Of a stretch of DNA of 64,000 bases, positions 8,521-16,551 are shown piece after piece (the first letter of the stretch is position 1; each line of letters starts with the position of its first letter). Source of the DNA: Agromyces soli. Its GTDB lineage: Bacteria > Actinomycetota > Actinomycetes > Actinomycetales > Microbacteriaceae. The notes beneath the pieces were generated by a model that worked only from the letters and a program-made list of their open reading frames with translations, was not told where the DNA came from and searched no databases. The stretch is taken from assembly GCF_022811605.1 (NCBI RefSeq), contig NZ_CP094533.1, positions 1,054,001 through 1,118,000 of the forward strand, read 5' to 3'. A program made the translations under genes and the position numbers.

Positions 8521-9045
8521 TCAGAGCCGGAGGTCGGGGTCGTCGCCCAGGGTGCCGTCGCGGCCGAACTGCGGGGCGGTGCCCGGCGCCGCGTCGTGCA
8601 CCTCGCCGCGCCAGGCGCCGGTCGGCGTCTCGCGCCGCTCGATGAACTCCTTGAAGTGCTGCAGGTCGCGCTTCACCAGCACGTCGTCCAGCTGCAGCGC
8701 CGCGCCGGCCTTCTCGACGAAGCCCTCGGGCTCCCACTCCATGGTCAGCTCGACGCGGGTGCGCCCGTCGGCCTCGGGCCGGAAGGCGACCCGGCCGCGA
8801 TGCGCGACCTCGCCGACGCTGCGCCAGGCGACGTGCTCGTCGGGCACCTGCTCGGAGATCTCGGCGTCGAACTCGCGGCGCACGCCGCCGAAGCTCACCA
8901 CCCAGTGGGTCAGCGCGTCGTCGATCTGGGTGATCGAGTCGACGCCGCTCAGGAACTCGGGGAACGACTCGAACTGCGTCCACTGGTCGTAGGCGGTGCG
9001 GACCGGCACGTCCACGTCGATGTCGGCGGTGATCGTGGTGCTCAT
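8521..9045 (-). CDS. SRPBCC-fold (polyketide cyclase/START-like) protein
   Basis: This 174-residue protein has the SRPBCC signature near its start (DVDVPVRTAYDQWTQFESFPEFLSGVDSITQ). It continues with a beta strand-rich core and a C-terminal helix (VLVKRDLQHFKEFIERR), as in the COG5637-type proteins. The fold forms a hydrophobic ligand cavity; the ligand is unknown. Related proteins in actinobacteria are often small stress-linked factors. The ATG at 9045 is preceded by GAGAGGAG on the minus strand. Palindromic repeats flank the gene on both sides. Confidence 0.85.
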   Translation of the reverse strand: MSTTITADIDVDVPVRTAYDQWTQFESFPEFLSGVDSITQIDDALTHWVVSFGGVRREFDAEISEQVPDEHVAWRSVGEVAHRGRVAFRPEADGRTRVELTMEWEPEGFVEKAGAALQLDDVLVKRDLQHFKEFIERRETPTGAWRGEVHDAAPGTAPQFGRDGTLGDDPDLRL

Positions 9046-9179
9046 CTCGGCGACTCCTCTCGTCGGTGTTCGGTTCGTCAGCGACGGTACGGAAGCCCGC
9101 TGAGGAAGCCGAGGGGCTTGCGGATGCCGAAGCGAGCGGGTAGCGCGCGAGGCATCCGCGCCGTCGCCGATCCGACCCC

Positions 9180-9247
9180 AGACACACCGAAACCCCGAGT
9201 TGCCCGACTTTCATGGAAGTCGGGCAACTCGGGGTTTCGGTGTGTCT
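9180..9247. repeat. Long intergenic palindrome, copy 2 (31-bp arms)
   Basis: The arms at 9180-9210 and 9217-9247 are perfectly complementary over 31 bases around a six-base TCATGG loop. The inner part is the same element as at 8453, with one base changed at the centre. The outer part is unique to this copy yet equally symmetric. It lies after the stop of the small membrane gene (9267) and before the SRPBCC gene start (9045), so it can terminate the former. Confidence 0.8.
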
Positions 9248-9266
9248 GCTGGACCGGGTCGGCGGC

Positions 9267-9431
9267 TCAGACGCCGCGGCGACCCGCGATCGCTCGGATC
9301 AGCCAGCTGATCACGGCGATCGCCAGCAGCACGAGTCCCACCCACAGCAGGAAGTTCAGCGACTGCACGAGTCCGCCGGTGATCGCCAGGATGATGGCGA
9401 TGATGACGATGATGATCAGCAGGATGTTCAT
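9267..9431 (-). CDS. Small two-helix membrane protein
   Basis: This 54-residue protein begins MNILLIIIVIIAIILA and consists of two hydrophobic segments (about residues 2-24 and 28-45) with a basic C-terminus RAIAGRRGV. It is unlikely to be an enzyme. GGAAGGGG on the minus strand lies 6-13 bases before the ATG at 9431, so the longer reading from 9458 is not needed. A TGTCAAC-like motif lies upstream at 9518-9527. Similar tiny membrane proteins in actinobacteria are stress-associated; the function here is unknown. Confidence 0.75.
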   Translation of the reverse strand: MNILLIIIVIIAIILAITGGLVQSLNFLLWVGLVLLAIAVISWLIRAIAGRRGV

Positions 9432-9690
9432 TGGAACCCCTTCCTCGGGACGGCGCATCCGACGTGAATGCCCGATGGCAACACCTTCACGCTAGGGGAG
9501 TCCGCCAGACGCCCTCTGGGGGTTGACGCGGACGCTTCAGACGTGCAAATGCGCGGGAATCCGGGGGAGGCGGCCCGTTTGTCGCGGCCGGAGCCGAGTG
9601 TCAACCCCCTGCAGCGACGCCCCCGGCGGTGCCTACCGTAAATGCGTACACAGAGAAGCGACGACGACGAAGATCGCCGAGGAGGAGACC
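9432..9690. promoter_or_regulatory. Divergent control region with two GTCAACCCCC motifs
   Basis: This 259-base gap separates the small membrane gene from the SDR gene. GTCAACCCCC is found on the plus strand at 9600-9609, 82 bases before the SDR start. It is found on the minus strand at 9518-9527, 87 bases before the membrane gene start. The same motif (TGTCAAYCCC) precedes the FAD/Rieske gene (32860) and csbD (34429). It may be the upstream element of an alternative sigma factor promoter, but no matching -10 element could be fixed. Confidence 0.4.
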
Positions 9691-10578
9691 ATGGCACGCA
9701 CCACGACCCTCATCGACCCCACCACGAAGCACCCCCGGGGTCCATTTCCGCGGCAGGAGCAATCCGCTCCCGGGGTCACCGAGGACATGACGCCGAAGCC
9801 CGACCACGGCGAGGAGAGCTATCGCGGCTCGGGTCGTCTGCAGGGACGCCGCGCGCTCATCACCGGAGGCGACTCGGGCATCGGCCGCGCGACCGCGATC
9901 GCGTTCGCCCGGGAAGGCGCCGACGTCGCGATCGGCTACCTCGAGTCCGAGCACGCCGACGCCGAGGAGACGGCCCGTTGGATTGAGGACGCGGGAAGCC
10001 AGGCGCTGCTGCTGCCGGGGGACCTGCGCTCGGAAGCGCACTGCGAGCAGATGATCGAGCGCGTGAGCTCCACCTTCGGCGGCATCGACCTGCTGGTGCT
10101 GAACGCGGCGCACCAGCGCGACCGCGGCGGCATCGATGAGATCCCGACCGACGACTTCGAGACCGTGATGCGGGTGAACCTGTTCGCCCCGGTGTTCCTC
10201 GCGCGGGCCGCCGTGCCGAAGCTGCGCCCGGGTTCGAGCATCATCACCACCGCGTCGATCCAGGGATTCGACCCGTCCTCCCGGCTCGTCGACTACGCCA
10301 TGACGAAGGCGGCGCTCGTCGCGTTCACGAAGGCGCTCGCCGAAGAGCTCGGGCCCCGGGGCATCCGCGTCAACGCCGTGGCGCCGGGCCCGATCTGGAC
10401 GCCGCTGATCCCCGCGACCGGATGGCCCGACAAGCTGCCGCAGTTCGGCAAGAACACGCCGTTGGGCCGCGCCGGGCAGCCGGCCGAACTCGCCGGCGCG
10501 TACGTCTACCTGGCGTCGGAGGACGCCTCCTACGTCTCGGGCGCGGTCCTGCCGGTCACCGGCGGACGCGGCCTCTGA
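9691..10578 (+). CDS. SDR-family oxidoreductase, general-stress type
   Basis: This 295-residue NAD(P)-dependent short-chain dehydrogenase has a 50-residue N-terminal extension (TKHPRGPFPRQEQSAPG) before the Rossmann motif TGGDSGIGRA. The NAG position reads NAA and the catalytic YxxxK reads YAMTK. The architecture matches the YghA/general stress protein 39 group of SDRs. GGAGGAG at 9681-9687 fixes the start. It is 12 bases upstream of the topoisomerase IB gene and may be cotranscribed. The substrate is unknown. The shared upstream motif suggests stress control. Confidence 0.88.
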   Translation: MARTTTLIDPTTKHPRGPFPRQEQSAPGVTEDMTPKPDHGEESYRGSGRLQGRRALITGGDSGIGRATAIAFAREGADVAIGYLESEHADAEETARWIEDAGSQALLLPGDLRSEAHCEQMIERVSSTFGGIDLLVLNAAHQRDRGGIDEIPTDDFETVMRVNLFAPVFLARAAVPKLRPGSSIITTASIQGFDPSSRLVDYAMTKAALVAFTKALAEELGPRGIRVNAVAPGPIWTPLIPATGWPDKLPQFGKNTPLGRAGQPAELAGAYVYLASEDASYVSGAVLPVTGGRGL

Positions 10579-10590
10579 CGGGGGCCCCGG

Positions 10591-11586
10591 ATGCCGCGGC
10601 TGCGCCGGGTGCAGCCGTACGTGTCGCCCGGCTATCAGCGGCGGCGCCGCGGCTCCGGGTTCGAGTACCGGCATGCCGACGGCGGGCTCGCCGGTCGCGC
10701 CGAGCGGCGGCGCATCGAGGAGCTCGCGATCCCGCCGGCATGGACCGAGGTCTGGATCGCGGAGGCCCCGAACGCGCACATCCTCGCGGTCGGGGTCGAC
10801 GCGGCGGGACGCCGGCAGTACCGCTACCACCCGGCCTGGCGGGAGCGGCAGGACGCCGAGAAGTTCGAGCGGATGTCGGAGCTCGCCCGGGTGCTGCCCG
10901 ACGCCCGCCGCTCGGTGCGTCGGCAGCTCGCGGCGGAGGGGCGCGGGCGGGAGCGCGCGCTCGCGGCGGCCTTCCGCACGCTCGATCTCGGGGCGCTCCG
11001 CGTGGGTGGCGAGGAGTACCTGCTCGCGGCCCGCACGCGCGGCCTGACGACGCTGCTCATGCGCAACGCGAGCGTCGAGGGGGAGCTCGTTCGGCTGCGG
11101 TTCCGGGCGAAGGGCGGAGCACTGCACCGGATCGAGCTCGCCGACGCGGGCCTCGTCGGCTTCGTCGAATCCGGAGCGGACGCCCGGCCCAGCTCGCGGC
11201 TCTTCAGCTGGCGGGCGGACGCGGCGACTCGGGCGGCGCTGCGGGCCATCACGGCGAGCGAGGTGAACGACGACATCCGCGAGCGCACGGGCGGCGACTT
11301 CACCGCCAAGGACTTCCGCACGCTGCGCGGCACGCTCGCCGCCGCCGAGCACCTGGCCGCCGAGGGGCCGCTCGGCACGAAGCGGGCGCGGAGCGCGGCG
11401 ATCCGGGGCGCGTACGTCGCGGCATCCGAGGTGCTGCACAACACCCCCACGATCGCGAAGTCGAGCTATGTCGACCCGCGCGTCGTGCGCGCCTACGAGT
11501 CCGGCTTCGTGCTCGCGACGAGCCGACGCCCCGAGGCGGCGCTCGTCCCCCTCCTCGAGGAGGAGCGCGTCGGCGAGGCGGGGTGA
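10591..11586 (+). CDS. DNA topoisomerase IB (poxvirus type)
   Basis: This 331-residue enzyme should relax supercoils through a 3'-phosphotyrosine intermediate. Catalytic elements are visible: GLTTLL at 151, the lysine in FRAKGG (Lys174), TAKDFRTLRGT with Arg243, and the C-terminal HNTPTIAKSSYVDPRV with Tyr293 as nucleophile. The length matches the compact viral/bacterial type IB family. Bacterial copies are sporadic and often sit near stress or DNA-repair genes, as here behind a stress-type SDR. A long hairpin at 11592 ends transcription. Confidence 0.93.
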   Translation: MPRLRRVQPYVSPGYQRRRRGSGFEYRHADGGLAGRAERRRIEELAIPPAWTEVWIAEAPNAHILAVGVDAAGRRQYRYHPAWRERQDAEKFERMSELARVLPDARRSVRRQLAAEGRGRERALAAAFRTLDLGALRVGGEEYLLAARTRGLTTLLMRNASVEGELVRLRFRAKGGALHRIELADAGLVGFVESGADARPSSRLFSWRADAATRAALRAITASEVNDDIRERTGGDFTAKDFRTLRGTLAAAEHLAAEGPLGTKRARSAAIRGAYVAASEVLHNTPTIAKSSYVDPRVVRAYESGFVLATSRRPEAALVPLLEEERVGEAG

Positions 11587-11591
11587 AGCGG

Positions 11592-11626
11592 GGCTCGCCC
11601 ACGTCCGGACCGGACGTGGGCGAGCC
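11592..11626. terminator. Bidirectional hairpin between convergent genes
   Basis: GGCTCGCCCACGTCCGG at 11592-11608 is exactly complementary to 11610-11626 with a single base between. It lies between the stops of topoisomerase IB (11586) and the beta-helix protein (11646) and can act in both directions. Confidence 0.75.
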
Positions 11627-11645
11627 GAGGTCGACGAGCGGCGGA

Positions 11646-13577
11646 TCAGGGGCCGGCGGCGGCCTTCACCGCCTCTGCCCCGGCGGGCCAGCTGGTGATG
11701 CCGGTCACGTTCGATCCGATCGTGTTCGTGCCGGACCCGTTCGCCACCCGCGATGACTGGGTATCCGTCCAGTTGTCCCAGAGCGCGTTGTAGGTGCCGC
11801 CGAGGTTGTACCAGTAGACCCCGTCGGACCGCTCGACGACGTTGCCCGTGATGTCGAAGCGCGAGGCCCCGCTGTCGAGGTAGATCGCCGCGATCGAGCG
11901 GCCCTGGTTGTGCACCCAGTTGTTGGTGATCTTGTTGCGGTCCCCTGGGGCTCCCGCACCGGTCGCGGTCTCACCGTTCAGGTAGATGCCGCCGCCGTCG
12001 ATCAGCCCGGCCGGAGCGGCGAGCATCGTGTCGTGCACGTTGTTGCCGTGGATCCGGTTGTTGTTCAGGTAGCTCGGGCGCACACCCCACCCCCAGCCGA
12101 GCGAGATGCCCGAGTACGAGGTGTTCTTGATCTCGTTGTTCAGGATGGTCGTGTCGGCGACATAGCCGGCGAAGATCCCGACGCCGCCGCGGTAGCGCAC
12201 GGCGCAGCCGTCGAGCGTGTTGTACGAGATCGTGTTGCCGCGGTCCCGCTCAGCCTCAGTCGCGGGATTGTTCTTGATCACATGACCGATCGCGACGCAG
12301 TTCGCACCGCTGTCGGTGATGGAGGAGTGCGAGAGGGAGTTGCTGTGGGCGCCGTCCCACATCCGCACCGCCGTGGAGCCGATGTTGGCGATCGTCAGCC
12401 CGCCGAGGTCCACGTCGGTCGTGGACTTGAGCTCGAGGGCTCCGACGGGGGTGCGCATCTCGCAGGTCAGCGCCGTGCAGCTCGAGCCGACCTGGTAGAC
12501 ATTCGCCTGCGTCTCGGCGAAGCCGTTCGGGTCGTTCGGTGCGAGCCAGGTCGTGTTCTTGAAGGTGATGCCTTCGAAGCTGAGGTCGTGCACCGGTGAG
12601 GTCGGCGTACCGTTGAACTTCACGAGCGTCTCGAGGCGGCCGGCGACCGCGTCGATCGAGCTCATGTCCTCCCAGGCGTGCGGGTAGTAGAAGATGCCCT
12701 GATCGGGCGGGCTGTACATCCACTGTCCAGGGGACATCTGGGTGCGGAAGTCGTCGTTGAAGAACATGCCCTCGATGCGGCTCGGTTCGCGGACGGCGAA
12801 GGCCGGCTCATTCTTCTGGGTCGTGACGTTCGCGTAGCAGGGCTGCGCCATCGTGATCACCGACCAGCCGGCGGCACCGCTCTTGGGTGCGACGGACGCG
12901 ACCCGGCACCGGGGCTCCGCCCAGCCGTTGACCGTGTTCGCGCCGATGCCGCTCCAGACGAACTCGACGCCGGCGCCCCAGGACTGGGGCCGCGTGTCGT
13001 GCACGATGTATCCCGCGTCGGTCTGCTGCCACTCGCCCCCCGCGAAGGGGTCGCCGGAGCCGAGGCTCGATCCCTGGTTCGCGTCGGCCTGGAGGCCGTT
13101 GACCGTGCCGGTGATCTGGGCGCGCGCGCCGTTGACGTAGACGTCGCGGGTCTGGAATCCGGGCGGCACGCTCGCCTTCCAGATGTCGAGGGGGCCGGCG
13201 ATGCGGGTCCAGCCGGACAGCCGGGTGCCGCCCGAGACGACCGGCTTCTCGTCCTGGTATGCAGCGTAGGTGATGCGGTGGCCGTTCTGCCCGCTGTCGG
13301 CCGGGCCGAACGTGATCGTGCTGCCGAGCACGTACTCCCCGCCGCGGAGGTAGACCTCGATGGACGACGTCATGCCGGCGTTCACCGTCGCGACGACGTC
13401 GCGAGCGCGTTCGATGGTCTTGAACGGGGCCGCGAGAGTGCCCGCGTTGGCATCGTTCCCGCTTGGGGAGACGTAGTAGGGGCCGGCGGCGGCGTAGGCG
13501 GGGGCGACGTTGACGAGGGTGGCTCCGACGAACGCGAGCGCACCCAGTATCGCCATTGATAGGGTGGACTTCTTCAT
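11646..13577 (-). CDS. Secreted right-handed parallel beta-helix protein, GH141-like
   Basis: The 643-residue product has a Sec signal peptide (MKKSTLSMAILGALAFVGATLV, cleavage near AYA-AAGP). The mature start YYVSPSGNDANAGTLAAPF-KTIERARD and the ITYAAYQDEKPVVSGGTRLSGW block resemble glycoside hydrolase family 141 and related beta-helix proteins. A series of beta-helix turns follows (ISYNTLDGC, TILNNEIKN, YLNNNRIHGNNVHD, ITGNVVERSDG). GH141 members cleave fucosyl or xylosyl linkages in plant glycans, so an extracellular sugar-releasing role is plausible but unproven. AGGAGA upstream fixes 13577 rather than 13649. It lies beside the catabolic island and could supply its substrate. Confidence 0.8.
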   Translation of the reverse strand: MKKSTLSMAILGALAFVGATLVNVAPAYAAAGPYYVSPSGNDANAGTLAAPFKTIERARDVVATVNAGMTSSIEVYLRGGEYVLGSTITFGPADSGQNGHRITYAAYQDEKPVVSGGTRLSGWTRIAGPLDIWKASVPPGFQTRDVYVNGARAQITGTVNGLQADANQGSSLGSGDPFAGGEWQQTDAGYIVHDTRPQSWGAGVEFVWSGIGANTVNGWAEPRCRVASVAPKSGAAGWSVITMAQPCYANVTTQKNEPAFAVREPSRIEGMFFNDDFRTQMSPGQWMYSPPDQGIFYYPHAWEDMSSIDAVAGRLETLVKFNGTPTSPVHDLSFEGITFKNTTWLAPNDPNGFAETQANVYQVGSSCTALTCEMRTPVGALELKSTTDVDLGGLTIANIGSTAVRMWDGAHSNSLSHSSITDSGANCVAIGHVIKNNPATEAERDRGNTISYNTLDGCAVRYRGGVGIFAGYVADTTILNNEIKNTSYSGISLGWGWGVRPSYLNNNRIHGNNVHDTMLAAPAGLIDGGGIYLNGETATGAGAPGDRNKITNNWVHNQGRSIAAIYLDSGASRFDITGNVVERSDGVYWYNLGGTYNALWDNWTDTQSSRVANGSGTNTIGSNVTGITSWPAGAEAVKAAAGP

Positions 13578-13664
13578 CACATCTCCTTTTGGCCGTAATT
13601 GGCCGTTTTGGAGAAGGTAGCGCTTGGCGGCCGTGGCCGCCAGAGGCAATTCGCCGAGGTCCGC

Positions 13665-14375
13665 TCAGACCGTCAGCACGGGGTTGGCGACGGCCGCCGC
13701 CTCGTCGCGGAGCAGCATTGCGATCGACTCCCCGACGGCGCCGGCGGAGTGGGTCGTCGCGAGGGCGGTCTCGAGGGGCACGCCCGCCGCGGTCGCGACG
13801 GCGCGCAGGAGGGGGGTGTCCACGCTCGCGGGCATGACGTTGATCACCCGGATCCCCGGGAGTGCGGCGTCGCCGGCGAGGGTCATCGCGAGGCCCTGGA
13901 GCCCGCCCTTGCTCGCGCCGTACGGGAGTGTGCCGGCGGGCATGGTGACCCCGCCCTGGGAGCCGATCAGCACGATGACGCCGCGGTGCATGCGGCGCGC
14001 CGAGGCTCGGGCGACGAGGAAGCTCCCGGTCAGGTTGATGTCGATCACCCGCCGCCACACCGCCGGGTCGGTGTCGCGGATGTCGGTGCTGGTGTCGAGC
14101 ACGACACCAGCGCAGTGCACGACGCCGTCGAGTCGATCGAACCCGTCGGCTGCTTGCTCGAACGCGCCCTCGACCGAGGTCTCGTCGCTCACATCGACCG
14201 CCGCGAACCGTGCACCAAGGTCTGCGAGCCCGGATCTCTCCCATGCATTTCGGTCAATGTCCATTACAGTGACCGAAACGGAGTCGCGAAGCAGCGCCTC
14301 GGCGGTGGCCCGCCCGATGCCGCTCGCGCCACCCGTGACGACGATGTGCCGGGATGCCGGTTGACGAGGGTTCAT
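13665..14375 (-). CDS. SDR-family oxidoreductase (island SDR 1)
   Basis: This 236-residue short-chain dehydrogenase has the cofactor motif TGGASGIGRA at 14-23, VDVSDE, the HCAG variant of the NAG motif and the catalytic PYGASKGG. MDIDR after the second strand suggests NAD rather than NADP. It is closely related in layout to the SDR at 14719-15468 (both contain INLTGSFLVARAS), so they are likely paralogs. It is divergent, with a 26-base gap, from the mutarotase-like gene. It probably oxidises a sugar or sugar-acid hydroxyl; the substrate is unknown. Confidence 0.88.
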   Translation of the reverse strand: MNPRQPASRHIVVTGGASGIGRATAEALLRDSVSVTVMDIDRNAWERSGLADLGARFAAVDVSDETSVEGAFEQAADGFDRLDGVVHCAGVVLDTSTDIRDTDPAVWRRVIDINLTGSFLVARASARRMHRGVIVLIGSQGGVTMPAGTLPYGASKGGLQGLAMTLAGDAALPGIRVINVMPASVDTPLLRAVATAAGVPLETALATTHSAGAVGESIAMLLRDEAAAVANPVLTV

Positions 14376-14401
14376 GATGTCTCCCCTGGAGGTGGGCTGC
14401 G

Positions 14402-14716
14402 ATGACGGAGCAGCGATGGTGTGTGATCTACGAGCTCGTGCCGGGCGCGGCGGCGGAGTACGCGCGACTCCATGAAGCGGTGCCCGAGGCGGTCCGCGAC
14501 GCCCTGGTGGCGCAGGGACTGAGCGACTACTCCATCTGGGTCTACGGGGACCTCGTGGTCTCGAGCTATCGTGAACGGGCGACGGACTGGTCGCCGTCGC
14601 CCGAGGTGCAGCGCGAGCTCGACGCGTGGTCGGCCAGGCTGGCGCCGCTGTTCCTGCGGGTGGTGGAGGCGGACGGGGCGCCGATGGCTGCGCGCCGCGT
14701 GTTCCGGCTCGATTGA
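14402..14716 (+). CDS. L-rhamnose mutarotase-like protein
   Basis: This 104-residue protein matches the RhaM/DUF718 ferredoxin-like fold. It has YELVPGAAAEYARLHEAVPEAVRDAL near the start and LSDYSIWVYGDLVVSSY, where RhaM has NYSIFL..LFGYFE. RhaM interconverts anomers of L-rhamnose. Here the catalytic-region residues differ and a true RhaM copy exists at 54172-54540, so another sugar or a lactone may be the substrate. GGAGG at 14390-14394 precedes the ATG. It is convergent with the following SDR, with two bases between stops. Confidence 0.8.
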   Translation: MTEQRWCVIYELVPGAAAEYARLHEAVPEAVRDALVAQGLSDYSIWVYGDLVVSSYRERATDWSPSPEVQRELDAWSARLAPLFLRVVEADGAPMAARRVFRLD

Positions 14717-14718
14717 GC

Positions 14719-15468
14719 TCACCTCGTGTACACGTTGCCCTTGAGGGCGCCGGCGAGCGGGGAGAGAAGCAGCGCGAGCGCCTCCCCGACGGTCGCGACG
14801 TCCGTGGCTCCGGCGATGATCGCGTCGACCGACTCCTGGGACGCGCCGTTCGTCACCCGCTCTTGGAGCGAGTTCCGGTACAGCGGGGTGTCGACGGAGC
14901 CCGGGCAGAAGTTGTGCACCCGGATGCCGTACGGGGTCAACTGATGCTCCAGCGTCATGGCGAAGCCGTTCACCCCGCCCTTCGAAGCGCCGTACGGCAG
15001 CGATCCGCTCGGGGCGACGACGCCGGCCCCGGAGCCGACGAGGACGAGCACCCCGGCGCGGTTCGGGACGAAGCGCTCGGCGCTCGCGCGCGCGACCAGG
15101 AAGCTCCCGGTCAGGTTGATCTCGATGACCTGGCGCCAGGCCGCCGCGGAGATGTCGGTCAGCGAGGCCCCCTGCTCGCGCATGATCCCCGCGACGTGCA
15201 GCACCCCGTCGAGGCCGCCGAGCTCGCGGTCGACGGTCTCGAACGCGGCGGCGACGCTCGACTCGTCGCTGACGTCGAGCTCGACCGCCGTGGCGGTGGC
15301 GCCCTCGGCGCGGAGCTCCGCGGTCGTGCGCTCGAGGGCGAGCGGATCCCGGTCGGCGATCACGAGTCGCGCGCCGGCGCGGCCGGCGGCGAACGCGGCG
15401 GCCCGGCCGATCCCGCTCGCCCCGCCGGTGATCAGTACCCGCATGCCGACGATTCCGATATCGGTCAT
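14719..15468 (-). CDS. SDR-family oxidoreductase (island SDR 2)
   Basis: This 249-residue short-chain dehydrogenase starts MTDIGIVGMRVLITGGASGIGRAA and carries ADRDP, LDVSDESS, HVAG and the catalytic PYGASKGG. The Asp after the second strand suggests NAD use. AGGAGG on the minus strand fixes the start at 15468, not the longer reading from 15624. It is transcribed away from the main island operon, with a 201-base control region between them. It is probably a second dehydrogenase of the same pathway, like those that oxidise rhamnose or fucose derivatives. Confidence 0.88.
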   Translation of the reverse strand: MTDIGIVGMRVLITGGASGIGRAAAFAAGRAGARLVIADRDPLALERTTAELRAEGATATAVELDVSDESSVAAAFETVDRELGGLDGVLHVAGIMREQGASLTDISAAAWRQVIEINLTGSFLVARASAERFVPNRAGVLVLVGSGAGVVAPSGSLPYGASKGGVNGFAMTLEHQLTPYGIRVHNFCPGSVDTPLYRNSLQERVTNGASQESVDAIIAGATDVATVGEALALLLSPLAGALKGNVYTR

Positions 15469-15603
15469 CTCAGTTCCTCCAAGCCTCAGTGGTCGCGATG
15501 GCGGGGGCCGAGGGGCAACCTGCTCTTCGACGACACCGTCGTGCGCACCAGGCCGGAGGGCCGCTTTCTCGGTTCCGATGGTGCGAGATTCCGCTGCCGA
15601 GCG

Positions 15604-15650
15604 TATCGGACATTGCACCGACATCCAATAGCGGACTAATATCGGGCATT
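15604..15650 (+). promoter_or_regulatory. Promoter and direct-repeat operator of the island operon
   Basis: TTGCAC at 15613-15618 and TAATAT at 15637-15642, with an 18-base spacer, form a credible sigma-A-type promoter about 28 bases before the GTG at 15670. TATCGGACATT at 15604-15614 and TATCGGGCATT at 15640-15650 form a 36-base-spaced direct repeat overlapping both promoter elements. It is a good candidate site for the regulator encoded at 19668-20981. Confidence 0.55.
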
Positions 15651-15669
15651 ATTCGAAACTGGAGGGCAC

Positions 15670-16551
15670 GTGAGGGCAAGACTTGGGCTGGCCAATGCCA
15701 ATATTCCGACCGAGTTCGAGGGATTCACCGAGGAGATCGTCGCGGACTGGCTCGCGTTGGGCGTCCGTGCGCTCGCGCTGCATTTCCTCGGACGTCACGA
15801 AGAAGTGGTCGAGCGAGGTGCCGCGCTTCGGGCCCGGCTGAACGAGCGGGACATCGAGGTGGTGCAGTACTCCGGCGTGAACGCGAACCTGGTGCACCCG
15901 AGCGAGGAGGTCCGGGCGCTGGCGCTCGATTCCGTGCGCCGGGCCATCCCCGCCGCACAGCAGCTCGGCGCTCGGATGATCCTCTCCGGAGCCGGCAGCA
16001 CCTCGCCGGACCACACGGAGGCCTTCTACGGCCCCGCGGCGGCGAACTACACCGACGAGACCGCCGAGCGCCTCGTCGACGGCCTGCGCCGCATCGCACC
16101 GATGATCGAGGACGCCGGGTTGCAGTACGCGATCGAGTGCCACCAACTCACCACCATGCGCTCTCCGGCGGTCGTGCGGGAGATCCTCGACGCGGTCGAC
16201 TCGCCCGCGGTGTTCGCGAACTTCGACCCGGTCAACCTGCTCGACTCGTCGTACGCGGTGCTGACGAGCGCTGACCGCATCCCCGAGATGGTGCGCACGA
16301 TCGGCCCGCGCTACGCGTCAACCACGCATGTCAAGGACGCCGCCGTGCTGAACGATCTGGTCTGCCGAACGATCGAGGTGCCGCCCGGACAGGGCGTCAT
16401 CGACGCGGCGGACATCTTCCGCGCGGCTGCGGAGATCCCCGCCGAGGCCACCATGGCGCTCATCATCGAGCATCTGAATCCGGCAGATTTCCGAGGCGCC
16501 GTCGACTACGTCCTCGCGCGCGCGGCCGACGTCGGTGTGGAGTGGGTATGA
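15670..16551 (+). CDS. Sugar phosphate isomerase/epimerase-like TIM-barrel protein
   Basis: This 293-residue protein belongs to the xylose-isomerase-like TIM-barrel group. Metal-ligand segments are visible: AIECHQLTT (Glu), NFDPVNLLD (Asp), STTHVKDAA (His, Lys/Asp) and LIIEHLN (Glu). Members isomerise or epimerise ketoses, inosose or hydroxypyruvate-type compounds with a divalent metal. GGAGGG precedes the GTG at 15670. It is the first gene of the plus-strand island operon; its stop overlaps the next start as ATGA. The precise reaction is unknown. Confidence 0.87.
   Translation: MRARLGLANANIPTEFEGFTEEIVADWLALGVRALALHFLGRHEEVVERGAALRARLNERDIEVVQYSGVNANLVHPSEEVRALALDSVRRAIPAAQQLGARMILSGAGSTSPDHTEAFYGPAAANYTDETAERLVDGLRRIAPMIEDAGLQYAIECHQLTTMRSPAVVREILDAVDSPAVFANFDPVNLLDSSYAVLTSADRIPEMVRTIGPRYASTTHVKDAAVLNDLVCRTIEVPPGQGVIDAADIFRAAAEIPAEATMALIIEHLNPADFRGAVDYVLARAADVGVEWV

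Noticed and set aside
8458..9495. Several open frames containing PDFHESRAT or TFMKVGQL peptides
   Set aside because: They are translations of the palindromic repeat and of antisense DNA, with no ribosome sites or family matches.
12000..12400. Possible tandem repeats from the Asn-rich segments of the beta-helix protein
   Set aside because: They are degenerate structural turns of the beta-helix with no DNA-level repeat.
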